64,000 nt of DNA, from the NCBI GenBank assembly GCA_036971475.1, contig JBAIZL010000005.1, positions 177,841,386-177,905,385 on the forward strand. Direction: 5' to 3'. Source of the DNA: Prosapia bicincta. Its lineage: Eukaryota > Arthropoda > Insecta > Hemiptera > Cercopidae. The position numbers were made by a program, and so were the translations under genes. Under the pieces are notes generated by a model. It did not search any database. It was given only the letters and a program-made list of their open reading frames with translations, and was not told the origin of the DNA. Every line of letters begins with the position of its first letter. Position 1 is the first letter of the stretch. Positions 10,801 through 24,600 of this stretch are shown in pieces.

Positions 10801-13800
10801 ATTCCAACGGTATATTGGTTGATGCTATCCAATGGATTGTTCCCAAAAAAACGCCGTTTAACAAACAGTTCTATAAAAAAGTTTAATAAAATGACAATTC
10901 TGAAACTAATAAACTATGTTCACAAGACCTTTTCGAATATCATTAAAATTTTAGACAATTCGGATAACAGATTTATTAGTTTTGAATTTCTAAAGTGGAA
11001 GTATCTTTTTAAAGACTACAAAAACCGCGTTTTTTTCGGTTATGCTATGATATAAAAATGAAGATTGATCCAAATTTTTTTAAAAATAATACCAATCAAT
11101 ACAGAAGAGAATGATGAATTTTTTGGTTTTTACTTGGTAAAAATGTATAGCATAGTTTAGATTTTGTGAGCCGCCAAACTCGAGTCTCCAAACTTTTGTT
11201 ATGGACAGTAGGTCTTTTTTGTTTGTAGTATTTCTTTTGGGTGGATTTGGGTAGATGATTTTTAATTTGTGTTTGAAATCTGGTGAAAGGTCTAGTTGTA
11301 GTTTAGTTATGTTGTTTTCTATAAAAAATTCAGTTACTTTATTGTCAATATGTTGTTGGTGCAATATTACTATATGATTGCTTTTAACTCCTTTTGAAAT
11401 GTTGAGAATTTGTTTGTCACGTTTTTCTTTGATAGATTTAAGTGTTGTGTTTTCTTTAACTGTGTTTAGTTTTTTTATGTTGGGAATTTTATGTTTAATA
11501 TCTTGTCCAATTTATTTATGGTGAGTGCGTTCTGTGTTCCATTATTGACATTTGCTAAAATTATCTTTGACATTTGTTTGTGGTCATATTGGTGTATGTT
11601 GTATTTGAGTTCTTTGTCTAAAATTATTAATTTTATTTATTAAAAATGGCGTTTGTGGTGTTTATTGTGTGAGAGTGAATTTGGGGGTTATGGAAAGGAA
11701 TATTGTTTTGAGTTTATAGGTTATGTAGTTTTAGTTTTTGCCTGAGTGTGATAATCTGTTGTTTGTACATATTCATTGGTGTATTGGGAGGTTTATTCAA
11801 GTTCAATATAGTGTAAAATTGCATTGAGAATTTGGTATAGTTTATATACTGTGCGGTCAAGTTGATATTTGTTGGCGTATAATTATTTGATATTATTTTT
11901 AATTAATATTTTCTGTACTTGTACTATGGTTTTTTGTTTAACAGGTGTTTTCTTTTTTATAAATACTTTAGTGTATTTTGTGTGATTTTTTCAGTCATTG
12001 TGAGTTCAAGGATATATGAAGATAGGTTTTATATACTTTGAGTTTTGTGTATCCATCTAGTTTGATTACAAATGACCGTTGATCGCAGTTAAAGGTGGTT
12101 GTGGTTATCACCTTAATTTCACTGATTAAATGATAAGTAATTATTTCATAACCCTAGATGAAAATTAATAACTCACTATGCTAACCATTTTAAAACCATA
12201 GTTTCATTCCCGAAGCCTAAACTGCTATTGACTGGGTTCGCCCATGGTTGCAGGCGTGTGATTTATGGGTGTGGAGGATTTTGGGATATACAGGTGTTGT
12301 TCTATGTATTGAAAAAGGGTATTAGATTCGAATTGTGTGTGGTCATTTAAAATATGTGTGGCCATTAAAAAATATATGAGGTGTTTGTATATATCAAATT
12401 TGTCTGTAAAGCAAGTGGTTACATTTTTCCTATGGTTTAGGGTGTGGAGAAGGTTTAAATTAATCTGGATGTTTGAGTATAAGTATTTTGTATATGTGTT
12501 TCATAACTAGATTTTGAGTTTGTTTTTTATAATATTGACATGGTATTATGTTATGACATGTTACATGTTATGATAAGGAGGGAAAACAAATAAATACATC
12601 ACTATACCATACATAAACAGAACATCAAATAAAATAGCCCAGAAAGTTAAAAAATCAGGATACAAAATAGCATATAAAACTAATAACAAACTACAAAACC
12701 AAATACAACTCTACACCTACAACAAAGATAAACTAACTACAAGCATTAGGCATATATAAATTAAACTGTACAAACTACAACAAATTCTACATTGGGTAAA
12801 CAGGTCGCAGCTTCCATCAGAGTCCATAACCTAGAAATCTAACACAACAACAAAAAAGAACTGCATCTCAACACACTAGAACAATATGAAATTTATAAAC
12901 ACACAAAACACAAACACATTATACGAACAAACCCAATACAAATCACACATACTCTTTGACACTATCAAAAACCTGCCTTTAAAACCGTACCGCTTAACCT
13001 AACACGGCATCGAGCGATCAAAAACATACAGTCTCAGTAAGTTTTTACAAATTTACAAAATAAATTAAAGTTGGAACAGTCATAAACTAATGTAAAAGTG
13101 ATTAATTAAGTTTCACCGAACATAATGAACTACAAAATTCAAGAGATTGACATGTTCTTTGTATGTTGTGTTGAATGATACAAAATGTTTTGGATGATAT
13201 TGGTCATTAAATATGATTAATATAAGAAACTGATACTTTTAGGTGGAGAAAGTAATGAAATACCCGATAGTTCTGAAAATGAGAGTGTTGATCATGTCAA
13301 AGAAAAAGAAGAGCAGAACGAAAAGGAGTTAGAAAATAAAATCAGTGGTAAATATTAAGCCAAATTATGGTTTCTTTTTTTCTTTCTAGAAATTGTTAGG
13401 TATATTATTTTTAAATAAATTATTTCAGAACTTATTTAAATTAAGCTCTTTCTTTGCTTAAAAGTATAATGCCTGTTATGAGTTCTAATTCCAAAACCAG
13501 AAAACTGTAATGAAAACATTCGAAATGCACATATTATTTCATGTACCAAATTTTTGAATTTTTGTGAATAGTCTTTACCATTTGAACCTCCATCGATTTT
13601 CATGAAAATTCACAATCATGCTTATTCTACCCTTAACTTTAAAAGTGACACAGGCCCAACTTGCGCTTTTTGCATCTAAGGGGTAAAATATATATATATA
13701 TATATAGGTCTAAATATATATCCTATATATATATGATCTTTGAGGCACCCTCTAATTACTCACCAATTTTCATGCAAATCGATTAAGGTTCAAAGTTTTC

Positions 13801-16800
13801 AGAAAGGAAAGCCTTCATTGACTGCACTATGACACCTTTCCTAGAAGTTAATTTATCACACTATCTCTAACAATAATTTGGTACTCATACCAAACAGTCA
13901 CTATATTTTTAGGGCCTATAGAACAGATATAACTAACACATCTATTTGGTCCTCTGGGCCGGATTAATAACTCCAGTCTTCTGGATACAGTTCATACGCT
14001 TGAATAAAAATTTATTGCCATCTGATTGTTTTTTATTAAATTTTACCGTGCTATTGTATACAGTTTTACTTTAAAAGACACTTGTGTATACTTTAAAAGA
14101 CACTACACGAATATTAGGCTCCGGAAGTACCTGTAGCTTTTCTAAGCGACAAAGCAGCTCGCCTCTTGGGAGGTCCATACTCCAAAGCCCCAGTTATAGT
14201 TTCTGGACTTTCACTTTGTAGGACAATGCACGTAGGTAAAAAGCTATTTACCTTTAATTTGTAGTTTGTTTTTCAAAAATGAATTTAAAGAATAATATTG
14301 GGTTATGTTCACTTATTGGGAGTCTTGATAAAACAGAATACAGGTCTTGCTAGAAATAAAGCTACATAGTTTACTTATGCAAAAATGATAACTGGGCGTT
14401 TCAAAAAGGGTATCAATTAGTTGAGATTCATGGAATGGCTCCTACTTTATCACCATTCTTCCCTTATCCTCCAGCCAGGCTACAGCTTAGGTTTAAAGAT
14501 GAATAAATCACTTATTTTTATTTGCCCATAATAATCCAAATGGTTTTAAGTTATTGTAGCTCTAAAAATATACTTGCTCCTTAAAAATTTGTAAAAGTTA
14601 TAATTTTTACATAGTTAGTGAATTAAAATACATGTGTTTTTTATAGATTTTCTCATTTTTTGTCTGTTCTGCCACCATTAGTCATTAGGTGGCACTAGCT
14701 TGGTAATAGATAACTGAACTGTCACCTGTGCTGTTCATTATTTTATTTTGAACTATGGCTTACTTATCTGATAATAAAAAAAGGATTCACTAAAATAATA
14801 AGAGCTTCAGGAAACAAATATAATCATTGCATAGATATAATAATTATCCATAAAAAATTATAAACTCATACTTATTTCACTTAAAAAATATTTGTTTGTG
14901 TTTAGGTCGGAAAGCCAGAAGAGCTGCTTTCGGAAGGCCACCTCCTGGGTTAAAAGGAAAAGCAATAGGTAAAATTTACTTGTATAGTAATCTCACCAAC
15001 TGACTATCTGGTGAGATGTAGAGAGTATAAAATCAGAGGTGAAATATAAAAGTAATCATTGTTATTTGAAAACAATGTAATTCATATTCTTCTTCATAAT
15101 TATAATACTGTTCTGTATTATAGCATGGTTTATATCATAATGAATTTAACCGTTAAAATCTACCTGCTAGGTGAAAGGAATGTAAACTGCATTTATTAGA
15201 TTTTGTATTAAATCTACATTAAAAAAGTATTTATATGCTAGGTTTCAGCAGTCATATTCATATTTCATCGATTTGATATTTTGGTTTAATTTTGTAAGAT
15301 AGGATTGTTGGAAAATATTGATTTTTTAAAAAACTTTTGTAAAGTAAATGCAGTATTCTGCAAGTTTTGAAAATATTGAGCAGAATTGTTGTAGAAACTT
15401 TCCTTTGTCATTGTATCGTTTAATTGTTCATTTATGACATTATAGTAGAGCATGTGTTCTCAACCTCCAGGCTCTATGCTTCTCTTTGTGAGGTTACGCC
15501 TCGTTCTCACCATGTGTAATCAATAAAAATAATTCAATCAGAATATGGTTCTGAATTGCTATTCAATTAAACTACAAATAGTTTTGTGAACGACATTTAA
15601 TATTGCTATATGTAACTTTATTTCGAATATCTGACAATTAGTATAGTATGTCTTAACATATTTTTGAAACAAAGTATTGTAAAACAATTTACACATCTGT
15701 TTGAGGAAATACATGTGTGGTAGTTACGCATGTAAGATCACCAATTCTCACATTTGTAATGCGAGGGCTGGCATTGTTTGTCCTTGAACATTTTTTTGAT
15801 ATTTGATTATAAGTGTGGTAAACATACTAGTTCATTTTTTGGCTTTTTACCTTGCTCAGTATATTTACTAGATGTTGTCAATGAAGAAAATCCATATTCA
15901 CAGAATTATGTTGAGTAACAACTTTGTATCTTCTATATTGGAGCTTTGATAGCAACTTGTGGGTAAAGAGGAAAATAGCTGCATTGCAGGAGCAGATACA
16001 TTGTTTTAAGATTGTTTGGGATTTTAAATATTCTCTTTTCCTTGGTTTTAAATCTAGCAATCCTAAATTTTATAAGTTATATGAGGAGGTCATTATTTTT
16101 TCTGTAGATTTGTATTTTTGTAATCCTAGACCTTCTAATATCATATTTATTTAATGGTTTTAAAACATTATTTATTTATGTACTTTAAAAAACCAGATCT
16201 AATAAAAACAAACTTTATACATTAAAAATTTGCTAATAAATGTGAATATTTTAATTTCAGGCCTGTGGTACCGAGATCGTTATAAAGAGTTGAGAGCAAA
16301 CGGAGAACTGCCTGAAAAAAAACCGAAGAAAAATGTAAGATCAAACTTTTCAAACATTTATGTTAATTCAAAATCCAAGGTTACAACAAAGTACAAAATT
16401 AATTTTTTTAGAGTTAATGTTGAGCTTTATGAAAAGATAACATCCAAAATAATTGATAATATTACTTATATTGCCACCAGGTCTATTAACTTGGTGCCGA
16501 GTCTACACTTAGATTCCAAGCCCATTATGCCGAGTATACACTTAACTTTTTTGGCAAAAAAACTTACCTGGTGATTCAGATAGACCAAAAGAACAGGGGG
16601 AAGGGGGAATTAATTCATATTAATGCTCCAAAAATTTACAATTTAAAAAAAACAAACCGATAAAACACATGGAAAACCTCACAGCTCCTTATTTTATTGA
16701 TTTAATTTAAAGTCGCTCAATGGCTTAACAAACACTATCAAACCCAAATAAATGCCTCAAATATGCAATATTTGTAAGGCATAAAATGCTTGTTTAGATT

Positions 16801-19800
16801 TATAGAAAATTGTTGGTAACAGCTAACACGAGATGCTTGATTACACTAATAAGTAACTTTAATTCTACAAGTGGCTGCATAGTGTTTCATATCTGATATT
16901 CTTATACAACTAGTAATTGTATATGTGTGTGTGTGTACATTTTTTTTTCAGAAACTACTCTAAGGATTTTTACAAACATTGGTATAAAGGGCGTTTTAAC
17001 AGCAGAAATCCAATGGGCTAAGTGAATTTTTTATGTTAAATCATTATCAATTTTTCAAAAATTGTATATACAGTTGAACTTATGTATAAAGAAGTCTATT
17101 ATCCAGAGAAAAAAATAGTTGTAGAGAGGTATTTGTTATTGAGAGGCTGTATTGTGAAGAATACTACCATTCCATCTTACTGATCTTATAAAATTGCAGG
17201 CAATAATAAAAGAAATACAGTATAATATCGCGAGCGTAGGTAGGGTAATAGGCAAACGTTAATATTAGAAAATGTTTTATAATGTCACAATTTATTTAAA
17301 AATTCAAGTTTTTGAAAACAGGTTTTATGAATGTGTACAGAATGTTTCTTCACTGTACCATTTAAATATCCATATTGAATATTTTTATAGGGTCTAATCT
17401 GTATAAGCTGTTATGATAAGTTATATAATGGTTATGAAAACTTACTGTACAAATTTATACATACTTTCTTTGTAATGATTTTGCAGAAATATTCAATTAA
17501 AATATTCTTTGATGAAAGTAAAGAAAAGGAAATCCGTACTATGCTTCAGTCCATAAAATCAGAATTTCCGTATCCAATACAAAAGATTATTCCAAGGACT
17601 TCAGTTAAGGAAGAATGGTTCGTATAAAAAGTTACACTTACTTTATAATTGCATAGACTTCATTATTTCCATAATTATTTTTAATGCCGGTTATTTTTTC
17701 ATGAAATTAGTTATGACATAAATATTCCAAATCATTATTTCTCAATTTGTGATCCACAAAGTACTGGTAGTCTTTAATAATGAGGGAGTAATCTTATTCA
17801 GACAAATTTATAAGTAAACTATAAAAAGATATTTATAATTTAGTTGCCTCACCTTTAATTGAATATATACAAGGTGAGGCATAAATATTTATTCAATTAA
17901 AGGTGGTCAAAAAAGTAATTTATTTTATTGTTTACAAATTAAAACTTTGAACACTATTGTTAAGTACATTAAAAAGCATTTTATGTGAGTGCTATTATTT
18001 TAAAAAAACATCACTTAGATGGGCTCCATTATTCTAAATGCAAATCTCTGCACTTTGCTTATAAGAATTAAAAGTATTTGTCAGCATTTCTAATCGAATC
18101 TGTTAAACCCAGTTGTGATATATTCCTTTAAATCTTCTACGCTGTTTTGTACGCTTTATGTTTTAAATGCTCCTATAAGAAAAGGTTAACAAATCCCTAG
18201 TGAGCATGAAGGCCATGTTATATCACCATTTGAAAGATAAATTTTTCCAGAAACGTCCTGCTTACAGTTTCCATTGAGAGTTGTGCCATGTGGGAAGTCA
18301 TTATGCATCTTGTTGAAAGCATAACAAGCATAAGTCGGCTGTTGCTTTGTTCATGCCATAAGTCGGTTTGACAACTGAAGCATCGGTAACAAAAAATTAT
18401 TTAGCATGGCCACATAACACTCACACGTTGCCATTATTGCCCTACTATTATTGTCTTGAAAAAAAGTTTGGCCCGAAAATCCCAAATGAGATCACCCCAC
18501 ACCATATTGTTACTTTCTCACTATGCAAAGGACATTCATACAGTAAGCGAGAATTTTCTGGTGCCAATATAGGAAGTTTTGCTTGTTTACATAACCCCTT
18601 AAAGGGTATATAAACTGAAGGAAGGATCAATACCGTTTACTCTTGGGTTGTTTGGGGACTCTATATTGAACACTCCTTTCTCTATAGGGGAATTGGAGTC
18701 AGCTCTCACGTCAACGAGGGAATCTGCACCAGGTCCTGATTCCATTGTATACGCCATGCTGAAACATCTACCATCATCGGCGAAACTTGTCCTCCTTCGA
18801 ATATACAATCGTTTATTCGAGGAACGGTCTTTCCCCGATGCATAGCTAGAAGCAACTGTAATTCCTCTTTTAAAGACAAAACTAATCCCAGTAGCTACAG
18901 GCCTATATCTCTTACAAGCGTCTTGTACAAACTGCTGGAGAAGACGGTCAACCGCCGTATTGTCTGGTACCTAGAAACTAACGAACTTCTTAGCAACGAA
19001 CAATGTGATTTCAGGTAAGGACGATCATCAGTTGACCAATTGGTTTTGTTGAAATCCGCTATTCAAGATGCCTTTCTTTTGCATAAAACACTCGTTGCTA
19101 TTTTCTTCGACCTTGAGAAGGCATATGATATGGCATGGAAAAGAGGAATTCTGAACAATTTGAAATCATGAGGTATACAAAGGAACATCCTAGCATCCAT
19201 CGCTAACTTTCTATCAAACAGATCTTTCCTTGTTTATCTTGGAGGCACATATTCAAATAGTTTTAAACAGGAGAATGGTGTACCGCAAAGCAGCGTGCTG
19301 AGAGTCACACTATTTGCCATTGCAATAAATAGTATCATTAGTAATATACGATCTCCTGTACTCTGTTCACTTTTTGTAGATGTCTTTTGTATATGTGTGA
19401 CTCGTAGTATGGCAATTGCAGAAAGATCTTTGCAGTTAGCAATTAGCAGATTAGAGGAATGGTCAAGAACTACACATTTCAAATTCTCTGCTTCGAAGAC
19501 CCAATGTGTAGCATTTAGTCGTCATAGGCAACTCCAGGAGCCGATTCTTTATTTTGATGGTATTCAGCTTCAAACCACGGATAGTGTTCGATTTTTAGGT
19601 CTTTTATTTGATAAAAGACATGTGTCATGGATCCCACATGTTCGTGATTTGAAGGTGAGATGCAGCAAGAAATTGAATATGTTAAGAGTCCTTAGTGGTA
19701 CGAATTGGGGAGCAGACAGAACTTATATGCTTTGATTTTATCGCGCAGTCATTAGTTCGCGCATAGATTGTGGCTGTCAAGCCTATTCATCCACACAACT

Positions 19801-21595
19801 TACAATTCTGAAAACTCTCGATGCCATCCACCAGTCTGGGCTTAGACTTGCTACTGGTGCGTTTAGAACTAGCCCAATCCCTAGTCTTCTTGTAGAGACT
19901 GAGGGTACAGATGCCATTTCAAGATGATGTCAGATGCTACAAATATCTTACATTTCTAGTTTTCGAAGCAAACCTAATCACCCGGCATTCAAAATGGTCT
20001 TTAAAAACAATCTTAAATAACATTACGATGGACATCAACGCTCTACCACTCCATTCGGCATACGAATGGTACGAATAATAGATAACCTTGGGTTGCAACT
20101 TCCTACAATGTTTGAACGATCAATGTGCTATCTATCTCCATGGATAATAAAGGCGCCACATTTGGATTTCTCATTGTCCAGTTGCATAAAACACGATACT
20201 CCTGATTTGGTCTACCACTAGAAATTTTTATCTATTTATAAATCTCATCAACATAGTAAAATTATTGTCAGTGATGGGTCTAAACTGGACAATGGTGTTG
20301 GATGTGTGTTTTATCCTTTGGGATGTAGTTACACATACGGATTATTCTCAGCTTGTAGTGTTTTCACGGCAGAACTTTTTGCCATTTTAAAAACATTAAC
20401 TGTTATTCGATCTCGATCTTCCCACTACCTTTTGTGTTCTGACTCTAAAAGTGCTCTTCAGGATGTTTTCTCTGCTAACCCTTTAGTTGGGGACATTTTG
20501 TGTGCTGTTCACAGGCTTCATTTGGGGGGTGTAGGGGTAACATTCTGTTGGGTTCCTGGACACTGCGGAATACTCGGAAATACAAAATCGGATGAATCGA
20601 AGAAGAATGCTAAAAGTTTGGTGTCCATTACTCAATGAGTTATGGCATCTGATTATGTGTGTTTTGTGAAACATTTATTGCTCGCTGCTTGGAATGACGA
20701 ATGGCATACCGTGGTTCAGAATAAGCTGAGGGAAATTAAAGATACTGTCCGTCCATGGAACTCTTCTATTCGTTCAAAACGTATGGAGGAAGTGGTGGTT
20801 ACACGCCTTCGTGTTGGCCACTCCCTAGCAACTCATGGTTATTTGATGCATCGTGAAGATCCACTAATATGTCAGTACTGTGGTGATATCTTCATTATAA
20901 AACATATTTTGGTGGATTGTGTTGGTTTAACTAATATTCTTGCCCTTTTTAATGTGAAAGGCAAATTAAAAGTGGTGTTGGGGGACGATGCCTCGGCCAT
21001 TGATCGAGTGATCGCCGTCTTGCACCACTTGAACATATTTAAAAAAAATTTAAAATAAAAAATGTATGCCTTTTTATTTATACATATATTTCTGTATGTA
21101 TTTTGCGTACAATTTTTTATTTTTTTATTATTAATTTAAATTTAATATATGTTATATTCTTGTTATTGTGATATTAAGATTTATTTATTGTTAAACTGTT
21201 ACCTATTGTTATGTTTTAAATATGTTATTATTTATTTACCTTTATATTGTTCGTTGTTGTTATATTGCTATTTATAGTTTTATATTTTAATTATTATTTT
21301 TTCAATATTTCTATTTAGTTTCTACATGTAGTGTTTTTTATTGTTATTTATTTATGGTTACATATTTAATTTTATATTATTATGGCTATGTTGCTAGCTA
21401 TATTGCTATGTTTAAGTTTTGTTTGTTTTATTTAAATTTTATTTTATTATTTTTTTCTATCTTAAATATTGCATTTATGTCCTAATTATTGATTGGCAAT
21501 GATAACCACTGTAGGTTTTTTGAAAGGAAAAAAAATTAAAGTGGGCTTTGTTTGACAAAATGATATGAAATGATAAGTTTACATAACCAAAAAAA

Positions 21596-21654
<59 letters not shown>

Positions 21655-24600
21655 AATGTTTTTATAAAACACTTTACAATTATTTTTTTTTTATTAAATG
21701 TTTATTTTATTGATGATATCAAATTTCTATTTAAAACAAAAAAACTCAGAGATATTTAAATTCTTTATTATCACAATTTCATCTCAACATTTAAACAATA
21801 AACACAAAACAAAAATTTATAACTTAACAAGTTTTAACAAACTCGGTTTAACTCTTATTTCTTTTTACTTTTATAGTTACACAATTTTAATACCCTTGGC
21901 TAATTTTACGATCTCTTACAATCTCGGAGTTTATAGCATGGGCTATATTTTTTTTATTCTTAGGTTAATTAAATAAATTTTAAAAAACAATATTAAATTT
22001 TGAAATTAGTTTTAATAAATATTTTCCTGATGGAAAAACTTTAATTTGGAATAAGCAAAAAAGGCAAAACTATTTGAACTGGATTATGATCTTATTACTA
22101 TTAATCACAAGATATTCTAATGTACAATTTTAAACTTCCCTATTATCCTAAGAGTCCACTAAAGTTTATTTTTTTATAGTTTAAATACACAATTTCCATA
22201 TTTTTATTACAACGATGCTTTAATATTTATTATCATAGATTCATATTTCTTTTATAATATATAATATATACGACGAAGTTCCATTATTTATCAACGCAGA
22301 TTCTCCCTTACAATACGACGAAGTTTAAATACACAATTACCATATTTTTATTACAACGATGCTTCAATATTTATTAACATAGATTCATATTTATCTTTAT
22401 TCATTATTCGACGAAGTTTCCAATAAATTATCGTAGATATAGTTACCATCCCTTAAAACTTATCTCCTGCTAACGTTTTCTTATACACATAGTCACCTAG
22501 AGTTTATTCATATTGCTTCCTTTACCTATATTTAATATCTCCCTTCCTATTTTATTTTTATTTTTCAATATCCAGTTCTCCTGGATACATGTCATATTAT
22601 TGCCTGTATCTATTAATGCCTGTAAACTTGTTTCCTCTATTTTAATTTCTATTTCTGGGTTTCTGATTGTCTTAGTTTTCCGATTGACTGTGGGCACCAT
22701 GCTCTTTTCTTGTCCCCACGCCTGTCCTTGCCTTAACACCGTTTACATCTCCATTGTATCTTTCATCTGCTTCATAGTTTCTATTTTCTCTGTTATTCTC
22801 ATATTTAAATTCCATCTCCCATTTTCCAAAATCGAGTTGTGCCTCCACATCCATTAACATGTCCGTACCTCTGATAAAATTTCTCCATAAGCCTTGTACC
22901 ACTAAGCATTGAGACGGATATTTAACTCCTCCTATTTCTCCTATTACCATTTTCATTTTATTAAGCTTTTCAATCTTCTTATTTGTCGCGGTTTGAATGG
23001 TTAAATTTTTTATTTGCCATATTTCTAATTTTCCCATTTTATTTCTATCTCCTAACCTTCCCTGCTCTCCTAATATTTTCTCCCTTACATCTTCGACTTT
23101 CCTAAAACTCTCATCTGTTATCTTTCTTTCTCCTATCACCTTTAATTTCAACTCTCCTTTTTCTTCTGTGTTCTTCTCCACTTTCCCTATCTCCCTATTT
23201 AAAACTCTTAACTCTTCCCTGTTTTGCTTTGTTATATTTTCTACCTTCTCTATCTCTTTTTCATTAATTTCTACCACATCAGCTATTATTTCTTTTGTCT
23301 CCTCAAAATTTTTTGTAATCTTCTCTAATTCTCTATCTTTCTCCTCTATGTCTCTTCTCACATCCTCTATTACAGTATTAGTCTCTGTCCTCAACTGTCG
23401 CCTCATATCCTCTATCATTTTCCTATTTTCCTCCCGTATTTCATCTTTTATTACTTTTAGATCCTCCTTCATCTCTCTTATTTCGTCTCTATTTTCATTT
23501 AATTCTTTTTTTATTTCGTCCATTATATCTAATTGTCTATTTATTTTTTCATTATTTATATCTAATTTTCTATCTAGATCCTCTCTCATATCCTTCATCT
23601 CCTCTTTTATTTTCTCACTCCCTTTATTTATTTCTTTTAGTAAGTTTTGGTTGCTTTCGAACAATTTTTTTATCCAGTCATCATTATTTCTACTTCCACT
23701 TTCACTACCCCTTCGTTCCTGTTCAATTTCTACAAGTGGTAGTCCCCTAGCCTCTTCTACCTCAATGTCTTCTATTGGCATATCTGTGCCTTCCATATCT
23801 TTCATTTCCAAACTTGTCCCTTTTTCCTGGTCCCCTACAACTACCAGCTCGCCTATAATATTTTCTTCTTTTTTTTTTTGTAAGTGACTTATTATACAAA
23901 CATAAACAATTTTTATATATATATATAAACCTAGCCTTGATTCTATTCAACTCAGTGTTTAATTTTACAAAATTTTTTCTAAATCTATTTCCAGCTCAAA
24001 TGTTTTTCATACAAAAAGTTCTAAATTAATTTTGTTTCAAAATCTCTCTTTTATCTCTTATTATATCGAGCTCCCACGTTGTCGCGCCAATTATTACAAT
24101 TTCTTCCGTGCTGCGATACAACGGGGTTTTATTATTAAATGAAAATAATTAATTTCTCTAGTTACAAAACACAGACTCCTGACTAATTTATTCTTTATTA
24201 TTATTTTTCTAATAATCGTAGCCCCACGTTGGTGTGCCAAATGTAATTTTTTATAAAAAAGACGCAACGGGGTTTATATTTATTATTTATTTATTGAATA
24301 ATATTTAATTTCTATTTAAACAAAAAAACTACTCAGGAACAATTCATTAACATTTATTATAACAATTTTTATTTCAACATTTAAACAATAAACACAAAAC
24401 AAAAATTTATAACTTAACAAGTTTTAACAAACTCGGTTTAACTCTTATTTCTTTTTACTTTTATAGTTACACAATTTTAATACCCTTGGCTAATTTTACG
24501 ATCTCTTACAATCTCGGGGTTTATAGCATGGGCTATATTTTTTTTATTCTTAGGTTAATTAAATAAATTTTAAAAAACAATATTAAATTTTGAAATTAGT

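Noticed and set aside
16230..16574. 114-codon frame around DHX36 exon 4
   Set aside because: Only 16261-16334 is exon. The rest is intron sequence read through the GTAAGA donor.
22997..23887. Plus-strand 296-codon frame rich in S, F and I
   Set aside because: It is the antisense of the E/K-rich coiled-coil gag frame. A coiled coil of GAA and AAA codons gives TTC/TTT/TCT on the other strand.
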